From Rehmannia glutinosa (lineage: Eukaryota > Streptophyta > Magnoliopsida > Lamiales > Orobanchaceae): a DNA stretch of 64,000 nt. A program made the translations under genes and the position numbers. The stretch is from contig CM071930.1 in assembly GCA_016081115.2 (NCBI GenBank), positions 6,863,419 through 6,927,418 of the forward strand, read 5' to 3'. Positions 32,160-45,469 of this stretch are shown here, piece after piece (position 1 is the first letter of the stretch; each line of letters begins with the position of its first letter). The notes beneath the pieces are model-generated. The model was given only the letters and a program-made list of their open reading frames with translations. It did no database searches and was not told the origin of the DNA.

Positions 32160-35100
32160 TGTTACGCCCCAAACGCGACGCGACGACGATCAACCACTTA
32201 AACAGAAATAAACTCAACAGTCTAGAAAAATGATACAACAATCCCAAGTGAAACAGAGTCTAAAGCAGCGGAAAACTATAAGTATGGTATAATTACAAAT
32301 ACATCCCAACAATATCCAAATAACTTACAGTCCATGGTAAGTTCAACATCTTCAACAAAGTCCTGTTCTAAAGGTTAGAAAACAGGAGGGGATGAGATAG
32401 AAATCTCAGTGGATGGGGTGATCGTGTGCAAGTGTGGCGATATATATAGTTAATGCGATAAAATCAGTTGTATGAAAACACGTAAGATATGATGCATGAT
32501 TTTACACACAGTCCACAAGCGTCGTGATAAATATATTTAAGTAATATAATTATAAAGTTATAAGAATACAGTTCGTGGTCACACATGCACTATGTGATTC
32601 AAGCACGATAGGAGGATTGCGTACGGATTTGTAGCGCCAATCCTATGCAAGACAAATAGCGGTTGCGTACGAATTTGTAACGCCAACCAATGCAATACAA
32701 GTAGCAATTGCGTACGGATTTGTAGCACCAACCAAACGGGTCCGATTAACTCCAGAATCGTGTCGATTAGACAGCAATTCCTTCGTTCTTCCTTGTAACT
32801 CCCCTAGCAAGATGATCCAAGACCTGTCACCTTATCGCTCCATAGGCAAAGACAAAATCCACAGTGGAGCTAGCAAGGCTCGGATTTGTCATAATCATGA
32901 TTATACCTCAAGTACTACGATCCGCTTCCCTTGGACAAACTCCGTCCCTCAGTTGCGGGATTAGGACGATGGGGCCGGAAGAGTAGAATAGCAGCTGAGC
33001 TGCCCAGTTCCATCCCCAACGTATCCATTCCAACTGTGAGCTCGATGCACCAAGTTGACTCAGACAGGAAAGTAAATATAAGTTCAGGTAGTCAACCAGG
33101 CAGTCGAGTATTATTGATTCTGGGAAGCAGTTCGGGAAAATTTTCGAAAATCGCGAGTGGCAATTATGGCATTGGTGGAGTCATTTGGATTAAGATGATT
33201 ATCGGGAGGATAAGCAATCTTAGATATCTTAAAAGATTTGGTGGAACATAAGTCCGGTTATAGATTCGAAATCGCAAGACGAGGAAGTCGCCCCGCGATC
33301 GCGTATTGATCAGTCAAGACGATCCGATAAGTCAAGGTGTTTTAAGAAAATAAAATCTCTTATATCATTATTAAAAGTCAGAGGGTCCAGGGCTGTTTCT
33401 TTAAAAGAGAAATAATTTAAGTTAGGTCCTTGTAAAAAGAAAATTTACAATTAGCCCCGTTTTATAAAAACCAATACTTTTGGTGTTAAAATTGAATAAG
33501 TAAATGTCCAGACCTTGAAAAATTATGAGGTCAGTTCTTAAATTCTCTAAATTGTTCAGAGATTCAGGTTTTTAAAGTTTTGAGGTCAAGTTTTTATAAA
33601 ATTCTCACCTTGGCCCCAAATTTGTTAAAATTGTCATTTCGGCCCTAATTTTAAAATTATTGGAACTCACAAAACGGAAGGGATTATAATGTGAATCCAG
33701 TTGTAAAATGTCACTAAGGTCAGTGGGATATTGGGACAAAAGCAGTTTTAAAAGGAAATAAGTATAGGTCCCTTAACTTTTGAAAATCTCATTTTTGTCC
33801 CATTTTGAAATAATTGCCCTTAAGGCTTTTAGGGGTCCAATTGTTATGTAATTTGAATCTTGGGTCCAAAATATAATTATGTTAAAGTTAAATTAGTATT
33901 TCCAGGTGCATGGACTGCATAAGTCCTGGAAATTTCATTTTGGTCCTCATTTTTAATCTTTTACGATTTGGTCCCTCAATTTTTATAAAATTACTTTCCA
34001 AGCTCTAAACACTTGGATTTTTGGAATACACTTAAAATATGTTATTTCCAGTCCCTTAAGAGTTAAAATTTTAAATTTTAAAAATAGGGTCTGGTACAGT
34101 TTCGAAAATTGCAATATGGCCCTTAAACTTCTAAAATTTTACAATCTAATCCTTGGGCTTTTAATGGTTGATTTTATTTATCTAAAAACTCTTAATACTT
34201 TATTAAAATGTCCAAACATCATTTTCGAACTTGAGTACAGTCCTAAAATTTAAAAATTACAGAGGGGTCCCTTAAGTTTTATTTTCTTGCAATTAAGTCC
34301 ACCAACTTTCAATTTTTGCATTTTGAGTCCAAAAATTGAAATTTAATCAATTATGCTCGACTTGTCGAGGTTATAATTCATACAAAACATGGATTTCAAG
34401 AGTCATACATATACAAGTCCATTTCACACAAGCATTCACTAAATATCACAATAAAGTGTACATGTATGCACCTATTTTTCAACAAATAGCATTTTTTTGA
34501 GTCATACTTGAGAAATTTTCAACTTGATATAAGAAATTAACATGTAATACATAACATAGATATCTCAAGTGCTCAACATCAAAATACTATATGCATTTTA
34601 AGTAAAAACACCTAGAAGTTGGAAAGATTTTTCCACCCACCTTAAAAATGAACTTGTTGGTGAAAGATGAAATAAATCACTCTTGAAGGAGAAGTGACTT
34701 AGGTTAGCCTCCTAGGTCAAGGAATACCAAAACAAATGTAGGAGTTAGGAAATTAGGTTAAAAATTTAAGGAAAGAAGAAGGAGGTGAAGAAAATTGGTA
34801 AAACTACACTTACCTTATGTAGTAGATGAAATGAGACTAGTAGAGGTCTCAAAATGCGGATGTGATCTTCTATTCCAAAATCGTGTTTCATCTCATATTC
34901 CAACCATGTAGATGATTGACACATGTATTACACTTACCATGTTAATTTTCAAGCATAAATCAAGCAGAAATTGTAGGGTTCTAATATGGTAAGTGTAATA
35001 CACGTGTCAATCATCTACACGGTTGGAATAGGAGATGAAACACGATTTTGGAATAGAAGATCTCACCCGCTCAAAATGGGTCTCCTTGTTCACTCCTAAA

Positions 35101-36283
35101 ACAACTCTTAAGGTCAGCCCCTAAAAGTCCAAAAAATGAAAATGGAGTATTAAAATTTTGGAAAATAGAAGAGAAGAAGAAAATGTACTAAAAATCTCAT
35201 TTCTTACCTTATAGTCCAATTTCTCTTCTCAAGTAACTTGAGGTCTTGCTAAGGTGATCACAAGGCTCTAATATTCTTCAAGTGGTCTTATAAGTACACC
35301 TCAAACCAAAAATTAAACTTAAATTAGAAGGTGAAAGAGGTGAGCTAGAAGGTATAAGAATAGATTGAAGAAGAAAATTTCTTACCTTGTGTAGTATATT
35401 GTTCGAACTTTTGGAAGAAATAGGAGGAGAATTCTTGAAATTTTTCTAAGTGTTTGAAGAAGAAGAAGAAGAAGAAGTAGTAAGTGTAGAGAGAAGTAGT
35501 AGGATTGTTAAGAGAAGGAGGAGAAAATACAAGACTTAGAGTAATGTTGTGTTGGTGAAATGAAATGATTTTTTTTTTTTAAATTTGGCCTAATTGCCGA
35601 TCACTTGAGGGTGGGGGAGAGAGACAAATTTTTTGTCTTGGTTGGTTAGATGATAAGTTAGGGTAATAATTGAGGAAATTAGGGAATAAAGTAATACCTA
35701 GGCTACTATGTTAGGGGCAATTGGCCAAAAGTTATGTTTTAGGGGGTATTTAAATTTTTGTCTTGTTTGACCAATTGGGTGGTTGAATTTGTAGGATAAT
35801 TCTAAGATGTAGGTTTGAATAAATGGTGTAGTAATACACAAGATGAAGAATCTACACCAAAATTCCATGTTGGACGTCCACTAGGGGTATTTAGGGAATT
35901 TCCATTTTTTTTTGTCCCAAAATTAATGATAATAGAAGAATAATATCAATCTCCAAAATAATTAGTGATTTCCTTGATCACTTATAAGTCTCAACAATTT
36001 CTTAATTCTATAAGGTATAAGTCTATAAAATAAATAGTCTCTTAAAATTCTAAGGTGACTAATAGATACACAAATAATAATAATGATGATCAATCAAGTG
36101 ATCATAAATGCGAAGTAGAAATAATAAATGATTATGATCACCAATAATAAATAAAAGAAATTAAATGCGAAATATATTTATCATTAATATTTACCCCTCA
36201 AAGTGACGCGGTAAAATAGTCAAATAGTTTAAAGACAATACGTGAAACAAGTACACGCTTGAATAAAAATCGAGGGCTTCACA
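32160..36283 (-). repeat. 5' LTR of the Tekay element
   Basis: 4124 bp, pairing with 14774-18818. It lacks about 190 bp near 32334 (a deletion between CAGTCCA repeats) and carries a 213-bp MITE insertion. Other changes are small. Confidence 0.9.
34857..35069. mobile_element. Mutator-like MITE inserted in the Tekay 5' LTR
   Basis: CTCAAAATG flanks the insertion at 34848-34856 and 35070-35078; the other LTR has this string once, so the empty site is visible. The inverted repeats cover about 95 bp: the left end begins 'cggatgtgatcttctattcc' and the right end, on the minus strand, begins 'cgggtgagatcttctattcc'. A 9-bp duplication with long TIRs indicates a Mutator-like MITE. It is nearly all TIR and has no coding capacity. 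Confidence 0.85.
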
Positions 36284-36288
36284 CAACA

Positions 36289-37595
36289 AACTTATAAAAT
36301 TGATTATTCCTTTCCCAAAAAAGAACTTATAATAGATTGATTGAAATTTTTTATCAATGATTTCTTTTTCCAATGAATTAGCATGTAAAAAGTTAATTAC
36401 ATATGACCTTTGAAAAAAATACGGGAGACAAATGTTTCGTGATTCCAGAATTGAAAAGTCCAAGATAAATAGTGATGCATGAATTGATCTACAATCATCT
36501 TTTTAATAAAAACGTGATATATTTTAAATAAATTGAGAATGCTAGTTCTATTTTCCAGTTGTGAAACTACTATGGTTGCAGAAACAATGTTGAAAAAACA
36601 TTTATTTATTTATTTTGAAGAAATTTACCTCAAAATGGGAAGCCCGATGACATCAAAATTAGTTGGTGGGCGTAGTTTGGGGAACTGGGGTATCCAATAG
36701 TTACTTCACAGCCCATTTTGCAATGGATTTGACATTATTCGCCAGAATTGAACTTTTGTTGAGTTTTATCGAGCCATAGTTACTTCTTTCTTCTTGGACA
36801 TCTACTTCTTCATAGAGAATTAGGAGATTATTCAAAAAAAAAAAATTGCGTAGATCATAAGTTAAATGTGATTGCGGCTTCATTTTTTTTAATGAAAGGA
36901 AAGAAACTTATATTATTGCTGGAAATCATCCAACATCATTTGAGAAAGAAAGTCAGGAAAGTCAGATCATAAGCAAGAGATCACCCGACTAAGGTAAAAA
37001 TTTAACAAAGTTGTTCGGCTATTTTCACTAAGATCCAAATCCGTTTTATAAATTGCAATCCCATTACACACAACAAACCACTCAATCGCTAGCCACGAAA
37101 TTATTGTTCTTTTCTTTTTCTTTCTTCTTTTTTTTCTTTTTTTTTCTGGCTAGAACATTCGAGATGTCTTCGTCTAGGTGTAAACTTTTGATTTTCTCCA
37201 AAGGCTTCTAAATAGGGGTGGCCAAATAGAACTAAAATTGGGTTCCAAATCGGAATCAAAATCGGAACCGTGGTCAATGGTTCCAAAACCAAAATCGGAA
37301 CCGTGTAGGTCGGTTCCGGTTCTTAGGTTTCAAAAACCGTATAACCGGCGGTTTTAACCGTCCATCGGTTACAACCATTGGTGGAACCATGATGGAACCA
37401 TTTTTTTAATGTTAAAACCAACAATTTTGTTTTGGTAAACACATGCTAAAAGAAATGTTAAATGTTTATTATGATGTTTTATATTCATAACTACATGAGT
37501 CACGTTTTAAACCAAATGGTGTAAACGAACTATGTGAACTTTGATTCTTCTATACTCTAATAGTATACATAGATAGTTTAATATTATTATTGTTA
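36289..37595. other. AT-rich spacer with a possible hAT end
   Basis: No gene is supported. Near 37210-37400 'taggggtggccaaa' is followed by repeated 'aatcggaaccg' and 'ggttccggtt' phrases, a style seen at hAT element ends, but no matching second end was found. Confidence 0.4.
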
Positions 37596-40500
37596 TCTAT
37601 ATATATATAAAAGCAAAATGGTTTCTAAAATTATATTCCTGCCAAAATGACACTTTCTAAAAACTTTTTCTGATTTTTTTATTTCTTTTCGGATTTTGGA
37701 ATCAATTTTTGACTTTACAATTTTGGTAAGCTTATTTTAATGAAGACTAAAAATTAAATGAAAGTTGACCAAATTTAATTTTCTAAACCGGTTATTTTAA
37801 TTTTGGTATATGAATCAATGAAATATTTGATGCAATTATTTTAAATATGGTTTAAATTGAGTATATGACATGAATCAAGCATAAATCATGAGAACAATTA
37901 CAAATTAATGTCTGAATTTTTTAAAAAGATCTCAAAATCGTAAACAGTTCGGATAAATATAGATTAAATTTAGAATGTTACTATCAAAAATATCTTCAAA
38001 TCCAGTTATCACGATTTTAAATTTAGAATGTTGCTGTCAAAAAATCTTCAAATCCAATTATCACGATTTGTTATGGGATGATTTAATTAAATGCTAGAAT
38101 TTAAAACGATTAACAATGTTATATTGACAATCATCATTGATACACATATTTGACAAAATTATTTAAATTAGAAATTTTTTTCTTTATATAGCAGTAAGAT
38201 ATATTCCAAAAAAATTACAATGTTGTGTTGAATTTTATAACTATACAACTCATTGACCATATCCAACTACTACCATATATTAAATACTCTAATATAATGT
38301 AGTATATTTAGTTATTTAAGACATATATCTCATAGTAGATCATATTGAAATTTCGTTACACAGTCGTTCCAACACCCCTATAAATAGTGGACGATTGAAA
38401 ATCATTACAACATTACAATCTCTGAAAGGTACAACCTCTTATTGCATATTCTCTCTTTCATTGCTTTGAAATGAGTAAAAACAAAAAATAACATGGAAAG
38501 TTGGTTCGAGTGAATGAAATCAGTAAGAAGATCATTACAAAACAATGTAGAGCGAATGGAAAGCCATCATATACGGACAAAAATCAAGTGATGAGATGGC
38601 GTGGTAAGATTTTGCTTTTTGGTTTTCTGTATTATTTATATTTAAAAAAAAATTAAACACTAAATATAAAAAATTTAAACCCAGTTGAGCGTCATTACTA
38701 TTAAAACGAACTATACTCCAGATCTAAAAATCGAACTATTAAAACAAAATGAATGGTTTCTCTTTATTTTCATATACTCATTATTTTTGAAATAACCTTT
38801 GCACGTGTAAAAAAATATAACTTATGTGTGTATATAAACTATCACAAAAAACAACACTGGTATCACTTTGGATGATGAAAACAATATTCTCACTATTTGC
38901 ATCAACAAAATTATCAATTTAATCAAATTTAAAGAATGAATATGTAAACAATCCGAGCACACAAATGGAAAACATCTCAAAAAACGCAAAGCATGCTAAA
39001 CAGTGTAAATATTTAGTTAGGAAAACAAATGTTCCATTATACTATATTCATATTTGCAATATTGATAAGCTCTATAAATACATATAATCTATCCATCATT
39101 AAATACTGAACAAATTTTATGTATTTATGGTATCCAAAATTCTTGCAGAAAATACATATCCATACACAATTCACTAAATATCACATTGTTTACTCTAAGT
39201 GTATATATTTATTTCTTTTGAAAATGATATGCTCAATATATTTCGGGGTATTGCAATCTGCCTAAATATATATAAAATGAAGAATATATTCCATTTGAAT
39301 TCACAAAAATAACCTTATTTATAAGCTTCATTCTATTTCTATTTCATCATATTTATGACATTAATTTGATCCTAAGTTAAGTCAAATATACTGAACCTAT
39401 TTTACACATTATTCACATACTAATTTTAATGATTTGACAGTCTATATAAACCATGTCTTTATTTTAATCCACTATATAAAGCATGTCATATACTACAAAC
39501 AGTATACACAAGTAAAATCATAGACCAGAAGACACTTCCGAATTCGAACAAGACATTTCATCAGTGAAAACTATAATGTTTCCACCGAATACCATGAGAA
39601 AGCTTTCTGGATAGAGAGAGTATCATCCACCATTTTTTCAGTCTTCACCTAATATCTTTTGACCTTTTAAACACACAATCATGAATGAATATATGAATGT
39701 GTGATTTTTTCTAACTTATATATAATACCATGTATTGTTTTTTATTAAAAAAAAATATGTGCCAGGACAATCCATTCACAAAAAATATGTTAATTCACAA
39801 TAGATCCATTTCCCCCATATATATGATAGATATCCAACTTGAAATTAGTAAAGTGGTCTGATTAATATTTGTCTATGAGAAAAATGGGTTTATATGAAAT
39901 ATATTTTTTCTAACTATTTTTATTTATCAGCTAAGTTAATATATTTTCTCTTATAAACATAACATATAAGAATTTTGCTTTTATTTTTTATGTTAAATTT
40001 ATCAGTGTTAAGCAAACAACAAACTTAAACATTTTGAATAAAATAAAATGCCTACACACAATTACAATAAAAAAATTATAAACGAAAAATCAAAAGAAAT
40101 CCTTATCTTTGTTTTAAGGATGTCCGGATCAGATTGACAGTGATGAACCACAACTTGCCCCTGAAAAGAAAAAGGATAAAAAATATTAAATTATTGAAAT
40201 AAAATTCTTATTTCAAAATCACTTCATCAAATTAAGAAAAAAACAACACTTATCTATTTTAGTGAAATGAAAACACCATATCTTATATAAGAGGTTGAGG
40301 ATGGATTGATCTACTCCCACTCTTCGCCTCTTGGTTCACATGGGATATGTATATTAGATTTACGGCCTTTTCAGTCGAAGTATAGATAAGTCATTTTTTC
40401 CGATCGACTATTTTCAAACCAACCTTTCGGATTTTTCATATACAAAAAAAGCCGTAAAGTTACACCCAAAACCGATTTTAAAGGAGTGCAAAACATAAAA

Positions 40501-41416
40501 TAAATTATATACAAAAAAAAACTCTGAAATTATGAAAACCTCATATCTCAGAATAAAAATTTATATTTTTGACTTTTTACACAGAGAAAAAATACAATAT
40601 TAATACATAAATGAAAATAAAAACAGTCCATGCAAAGCAAGCAAGCCAAAAAAAAAAAAATAGAAAAAACACTTATCTATCATGGAGAAAACACCAGATC
40701 AAGCACTATGTCTTCGCATTCTTGACTTATCCGTCGGATTATAGGTAAATGCTTTTTCCGAACCGCTATTTTGAAGCTAACGATTCGGATTTTTTTAAAT
40801 GATCATTTACCAGGTCGATTTGGGAAACACGAAATCCAAACGAAACTAAACAAAATTATTCTCCCAACGAAAATTTTCAAGCCACAATTTCCGTTTGGCG
40901 ATTTTGCATTTGATCGAAGAGTATCGCACAAAGGATTGAATTGTTTGTGTGATTCTAGAGAATCTAGGTTAGGTTAGAATGAGAGCAAGAGATATTGGCT
41001 TATCCGATAAGGCTCTGGATAGAAGCCTTGTCGTTTGACTATTAAAATCCCACTTTTTATTCCTTTTTTTGTTTTCCAGTATATTGTAAATATATTTACA
41101 TAGATATGTAATTATGGACACATGTAGCAATCCTATGTACTCATTCCATGTAATGTCGGGCCGGTTATATACATTCGATGTTTGTTGGGTCTAGCCCGTC
41201 ATTATTGGGCTTGGATTTTTTTTTGTTTCCTCTAACTAATTAAAACAAATGGTCCAGTAATAATGTATTATTTTCAGTTTTTCTAATTGAATTTTTTATT
41301 ACTGGAAAATATTGCCAATAATATAGAATGTATTAGTAAATTGTATATCTCAATTATAAATTCTAAAAACTTTCATTTTTAATTAATAGGTTCGAATCTC
41401 AATTTAATTGGTTAGT
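37596..41416. other. AT-rich spacer, possibly beginning with a Helitron-like 5' end
   Basis: 'tctatatatatataaaagc' at 37596, preceded by A, resembles plant Helitron 5' ends, but no matching 3' hairpin plus CTRR end was identified. A TATA-like 'tataaatag' occurs at 38379-38387 without a following gene. Two diverged copies of a 'cttatccgtcgg...tttttccgaaccgctattttgaa' type block lie near 40370-40440 and 40720-40795. The open stretch at 40771-40977 has no known domain. I see no reliable gene. Confidence 0.3.
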
Positions 41417-41421
41417 GGTTA

Positions 41422-42767
41422 TGGTGGGTGTCGAAACCAACAATAATAAATACTTGCTCTTCAAATAGTTAATTTGTAGCAGCGATGAGCAAGGTCGAAT
41501 CCACAGAGATTGGTTAGACTAAGTTTGATGCAATTCACAAAACAATGAAAACAAAAAAGGGGTTTTGAGATTTTTGAATTAACTAAGATGAAAAGAAGAA
41601 ATAATATAAATGAAGAATAAATCAGTTTATGAAATATCCAACCAAAGGAATAATCTCAGAAATGGTTCATGGAATTGATCACCGATGCAAAAATAAATCC
41701 GTCAATTCTCTATCAAATTGGTTATGGTTATCGGTACGACCTAATAACATATCTCTCCTTACTCGTTCGATAATAAGGATACGATCTCAAATTATTTCCT
41801 AAGCAATAAACAATTCTAGATACGATCTTAGAATTTAATTTATCAACATCATTAAAATCTAGAGGGATCACCAATTCTAGCCAACAAACACACATGTAGG
41901 TTCATTTAAACTAGATTATATATCTCCAAAACATATATTGAAAACCACCTATGTAATCAAATATGTAATTTGCCACCACAATTAGAACAGATAAACAATT
42001 ACGGATTTAACGTTCTAAATAGTGATATGTTATTTCGATAATTGAACAAAGGATCCTTTTTGTTGCAATTAATTAAACAACAATAATCAATAAGAATAGA
42101 AGATATATAAATAATAGCGAAAAGAAGAAGAAGTAAAATTACTTAGATCTCACAAATCGCGTAGAACCAAATCTTCAATTATCCTTTAGCCGGAAAAGTA
42201 GTTTAGCAATCCATAGACAAAGTCGCCGGAAAAATCAAAGTGAAAGGGAGAACTAGGAAAAAATAACGTGAGAAGAATGAGAGAGAGAGAGTTAGGGTTC
42301 AAGTCAAAAGTCAAAAGATGAATCCTAATCCTAGAAGGAAACATGTTTTTAATTGGAAGAGAACATTCTCTCTCCAAAAATACATTCTAATAACAATCTT
42401 ACCATACTTAGAACTCTTGAGACTAAACCAAAATATTAAAAATCTGATTTCTAAGGTAAGGGGGCGCCACTTTAGTAAAATCCCGCAGTGTCCTAGCGTG
42501 CCCACACCTTATACCGAAAGCTCTCACAGATGCATTTGTTTGAATAAGGCGTGCCCACGCCTTAAGCGAGTAAAGGTTTTTCTGTTCTCTTAACTTCAAG
42601 AAACCGATTCGCCACTTCAACATCAATGAATTGGGTCCATTTTAGTCACTTTCCTCCACTTTCCTACAAAATATAAGAATCAATCAAAACCCACAAGTTA
42701 AGCTCAATCAAACATCAAAAGTATGGGAAAAATATGACAATTTCTATGTCATTTATGCGATCTATCA
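41422..42767 (-). repeat. 3' LTR of the Athila element
   Basis: 1346 bp, reading TGGTGGGTGTCG...GATCTATCA on the plus strand. It contains two copies of a 'ggcgtgcccacgcc'-type palindrome (42495-42512, 42545-42564). Confidence 0.9.
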
Positions 42768-42786
42768 AATCACCCCACACTTAGTC
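42768..42786 (-). other. Polypurine tract region of the Athila element
   Basis: On the minus strand 'agtgtggggtgatt' immediately precedes the 3' LTR start TGATAGATC. Confidence 0.65.
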
Positions 42787-44243
42787 AATGCTTGTCCTCA
42801 AGCATTCAATAATTCAAATTTATCATCTCATCTAATCATCATCATTCATCTTTCTTTGCCAATCCAAAATATTTGTCAAACAATGAAACACAAGTTGAAG
42901 AGTAGAATTCTCATACACCAATACCATGAATAATCATTTCAACAATTAAATTGAACACAAAACGCATAAGATCCAACAACTCCTCACAAGATTTGCTCAT
43001 TACGCTCAAAAGTGTATAGGGTATATATAAATGAACTCTCAAGTCAATACATAGAAGATTTTTACCATATGCTTGCAAATATATCACGTCTCTTCCACCT
43101 ATGAGCGAATTAAGATGCACCAAAAATCAAAAGGGTTAAAATGGGTTGTAATGGGGCTAAGGCTAAGGGTGGATAGAAGGGATTTTTGGCTAATGGAATT
43201 GAAACAATCATATAAACCCTTCTTCTCATTACTCGACAAAGCAACAAAGACTGCTTCAATCTCATAATGTGCATCTAAGAACCAAGATCTACAATTTTGT
43301 CTCTTTTTCTCTCTTGCTCCACAACCATTTTTCTTTTTCTTCGCATTTTCCTTTTCTTCTTCTTTTTTTTCGCGTTTTTCTTCTTTTTTTTCGCGTTTTT
43401 CTTCTCTCTCTCTCTCTTTTTTTTTCATTTTTCTCAAAGCACATGTTTTTTTCGTGTATACAGAGAAGAGATCTATGAAGCAGTAGAACTTAAATGACTA
43501 AATTTTTCCACAACGTGCAGTCTATATACTCAAGTAAAACTGGTGATGAGCAATGATGGGTTTATATGATCCTTCAATTCAAGGTTCAAAAAGATGGTAA
43601 ATCAACAAAAAGGTTATCACGGCTTGTATTGCGGTCATATCCAAGAAAAAGGGCTAAGGCTCGAAATTGGCTCACTAGGGGTAGTGGAATAGGGTAGGTT
43701 TCAAAGAGAGGCAAAAATGACAAGAAAAACGGTTTATCCTAAATACCCTTATTCAATTTAGTGCATCAAATCCATCAAAGGGGTTGATTAAGACATGCAT
43801 AACAATGCAAGTTCTAGAAAAATCAACAATGAATGACAACACACAATCAAAGAAATGGAGCACGATATGCAATGAATGCTCATAGGCTCAAATCTCACCA
43901 AAAAGAGGGTAACAAGTGTTAAATCCCATACATTTGTCCGTCAATCAATCGTCAAGAATAACCACTCACAATATAGCAATGAGAATTCAAAAATCATTTT
44001 CACACGTAAAAATCATCAATTTTCACAGATTAGCATTGAAAGAGTCTAGGATTCGAAAAAGAGAAATGAGAAATGAGAAATATGGGATGCTAAACAAGCT
44101 AACAATGCAAATGCACCCCCCCACACACTGAAAATCAGACATTGTCCGCAATGGCAAAATAAGATGCTCAATTAATGAAAGAAAGAATAAGAGAAGCGAT
44201 GAACTCCCCTGATAATGTCGAGCATCGAAGGAGACCACGACGA
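42787..44243 (-). other. Non-coding 3' region of the Athila element
   Basis: Lies between the env-like ORF stop and the 3' LTR. It includes a long pyrimidine tract on the plus strand (about 43300-43440) that yields spurious Phe/Leu-rich ORFs. No gene is supported. Confidence 0.6.
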
Positions 44244-45328
44244 TCACGGAGATGGAGGGTGAGGTGGTCGGAATCTAACATGTTGGAAGTAGGCTGCCAA
44301 ATTCATCTCTATCCTTGTTAGTTGTCGGTCAAATTTAGCAATCCGCTCGTCATAACGCTGTAGGGGTTGTGTGGAAGAGGTGGAAGGTGAATCAGGTGGG
44401 TCTGAAGCTTCATCATCGGTATTAGATGGCGGACGTGCACGTGGTGGCCGAATCTCCACAGGTCCTAGAGAAGAAAAACAGAAAACACCTTCCTTTTTTT
44501 CGATTAAACCCATAGCTTCTAAACAATGTAAGTTCAAAGGATGCATATCACAAGCAACATGTAGAGTAGTAGAAGTAGGATCAATCAAATGCTCATGAAT
44601 AGCCAAGTGAGTAATTAAAGATCCTAGAATCAATGGACGTTTGTTTATTACAACAGCAGCAAATTGAGAAGCCAACCAACATCCCAAATTCACTTTAATC
44701 CGATTTTGCATACACCACAAAAAATAAACTCAACCTTCGACAGAACAGAGGCCGAATCCTTTCTACCCGAGAAGGTAAAAGCAAGAAACCTATGAATGTA
44801 TTTCAAAATAGGGTCATGCAAGTAGGAATCTTTGGACTTGCTTGGGTTATAGTAATCAGAAGTGGACAATTCTCTATATAAGGAGATAGGTTCAAAATCA
44901 TCACGAAAATCGCAAACACTCTCCAAATATGTAGTAGATTTGGAATACTCATCAGTTATAAAGCCAAATGCAAGATTGAATTCAGTAATTGACAACTTAA
45001 ACCATTTTCCCATCAATCGAAATTGAACCACCCCTGGACTATTAAGCGTAAAGTCATCAGGTTTGTTAAACTCATAAGTAGTGTAAAATTCCCTGACAAG
45101 TTCAACATATGCGGGGCAATTAATGGAAAAATATGTTTGCCATCCAATATTATCAATCAATTCATGCACTCCATTAGTAATATTCAAAGTATCCATAGTA
45201 GGCCGATCAATGCATTTACAAGGAACAATAGGGCGTAAACAAATGTCGTGATACTTGTCCCGCTCTTTTTTCTTTGTGAATGTCAAGTGCCCATTCAAAT
45301 CGGACTCCGAAGGTGGAAGAGTATGCAA
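44244..45328 (-). pseudogene. Env-like / ATHILA ORF (putative plant transposon protein domain)
   Basis: The post-pol ORF of Athila-type elements has unknown function and is often called env-like. Two overlapping frames (44690-45328 and 44244-44720) join through one indel near 44690-44720, giving about 360 residues. The first contains 'YVELVREFYTTYEF', 'VVQFRLMGKWFKLSITEFNLAFGF' and 'YLHDPILKYIHRFLAFTFSGR', the pattern of the ATHILA ORF-1 / putative plant transposon protein domain. The second begins at 'MQNRIKVNLGCWLASQFAAV' and ends in a Pro/Ser-rich tail with a short coiled-coil-like stretch ('YDERIAKFDRQLTRIE'). No signal peptide or clear transmembrane segment is seen. The upstream boundary is uncertain because a low-complexity Pro/Thr/His-coding stretch precedes it. 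Confidence 0.75.
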
Positions 45329-45469
45329 CCCCTTGCCGATTCTCGATCGTTTGCATGCAGGGGAAATATCCAGACTTGGATTAGTGGAATTCCCGGGATG
45401 AGTATTCGGTCAAGAGGCCCATCGGGACGTGGGTTTACTGCCCGGGGCCTGTTTGGTTTTACCCATAAA

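Larger units (their letters stand above)
14774..36283 (-). mobile_element. Tekay-type chromovirus LTR retrotransposon (Ty3/Gypsy), nested and decayed
   Basis: Two LTRs of about 4 kb bound the element, and CAACA occurs at 14769-14773 and 36284-36288 as target duplication. It reads on the minus strand: 5' LTR (32160-36283), tRNA-Met primer site (32144-32155), an extra ORF (31211-31855), gag (29938-30858), protease-RT-RNase H (28142-29938), then after an inserted Copia element RNase H tail, integrase and chromodomain (18858-20602), purine tract and 3' LTR. The PR-RT-RH-IN order with a C-terminal chromodomain and a primer site for initiator tRNA-Met place it in the chromoviruses; very long LTRs fit Tekay/Del. 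Frameshifts, stops and a lost protease active site make it inactive. Confidence 0.9.

Noticed and set aside
37596..40980. Full Helitron
   Set aside because: Only a 5'-end-like string was found; no RepHel coding sequence and no 3' hairpin with CTRR end could be identified.
41389..41400. Perfect Pol III B-box-like 'ggttcgaatctc' next to the Athila insertion
   Set aside because: No A box at tRNA spacing and no cloverleaf could be drawn; probably chance or SINE debris.
43269..43497. Phe/Leu-rich membrane-protein-like open frames
   Set aside because: They arise from a long pyrimidine tract in the Athila 3' non-coding region.
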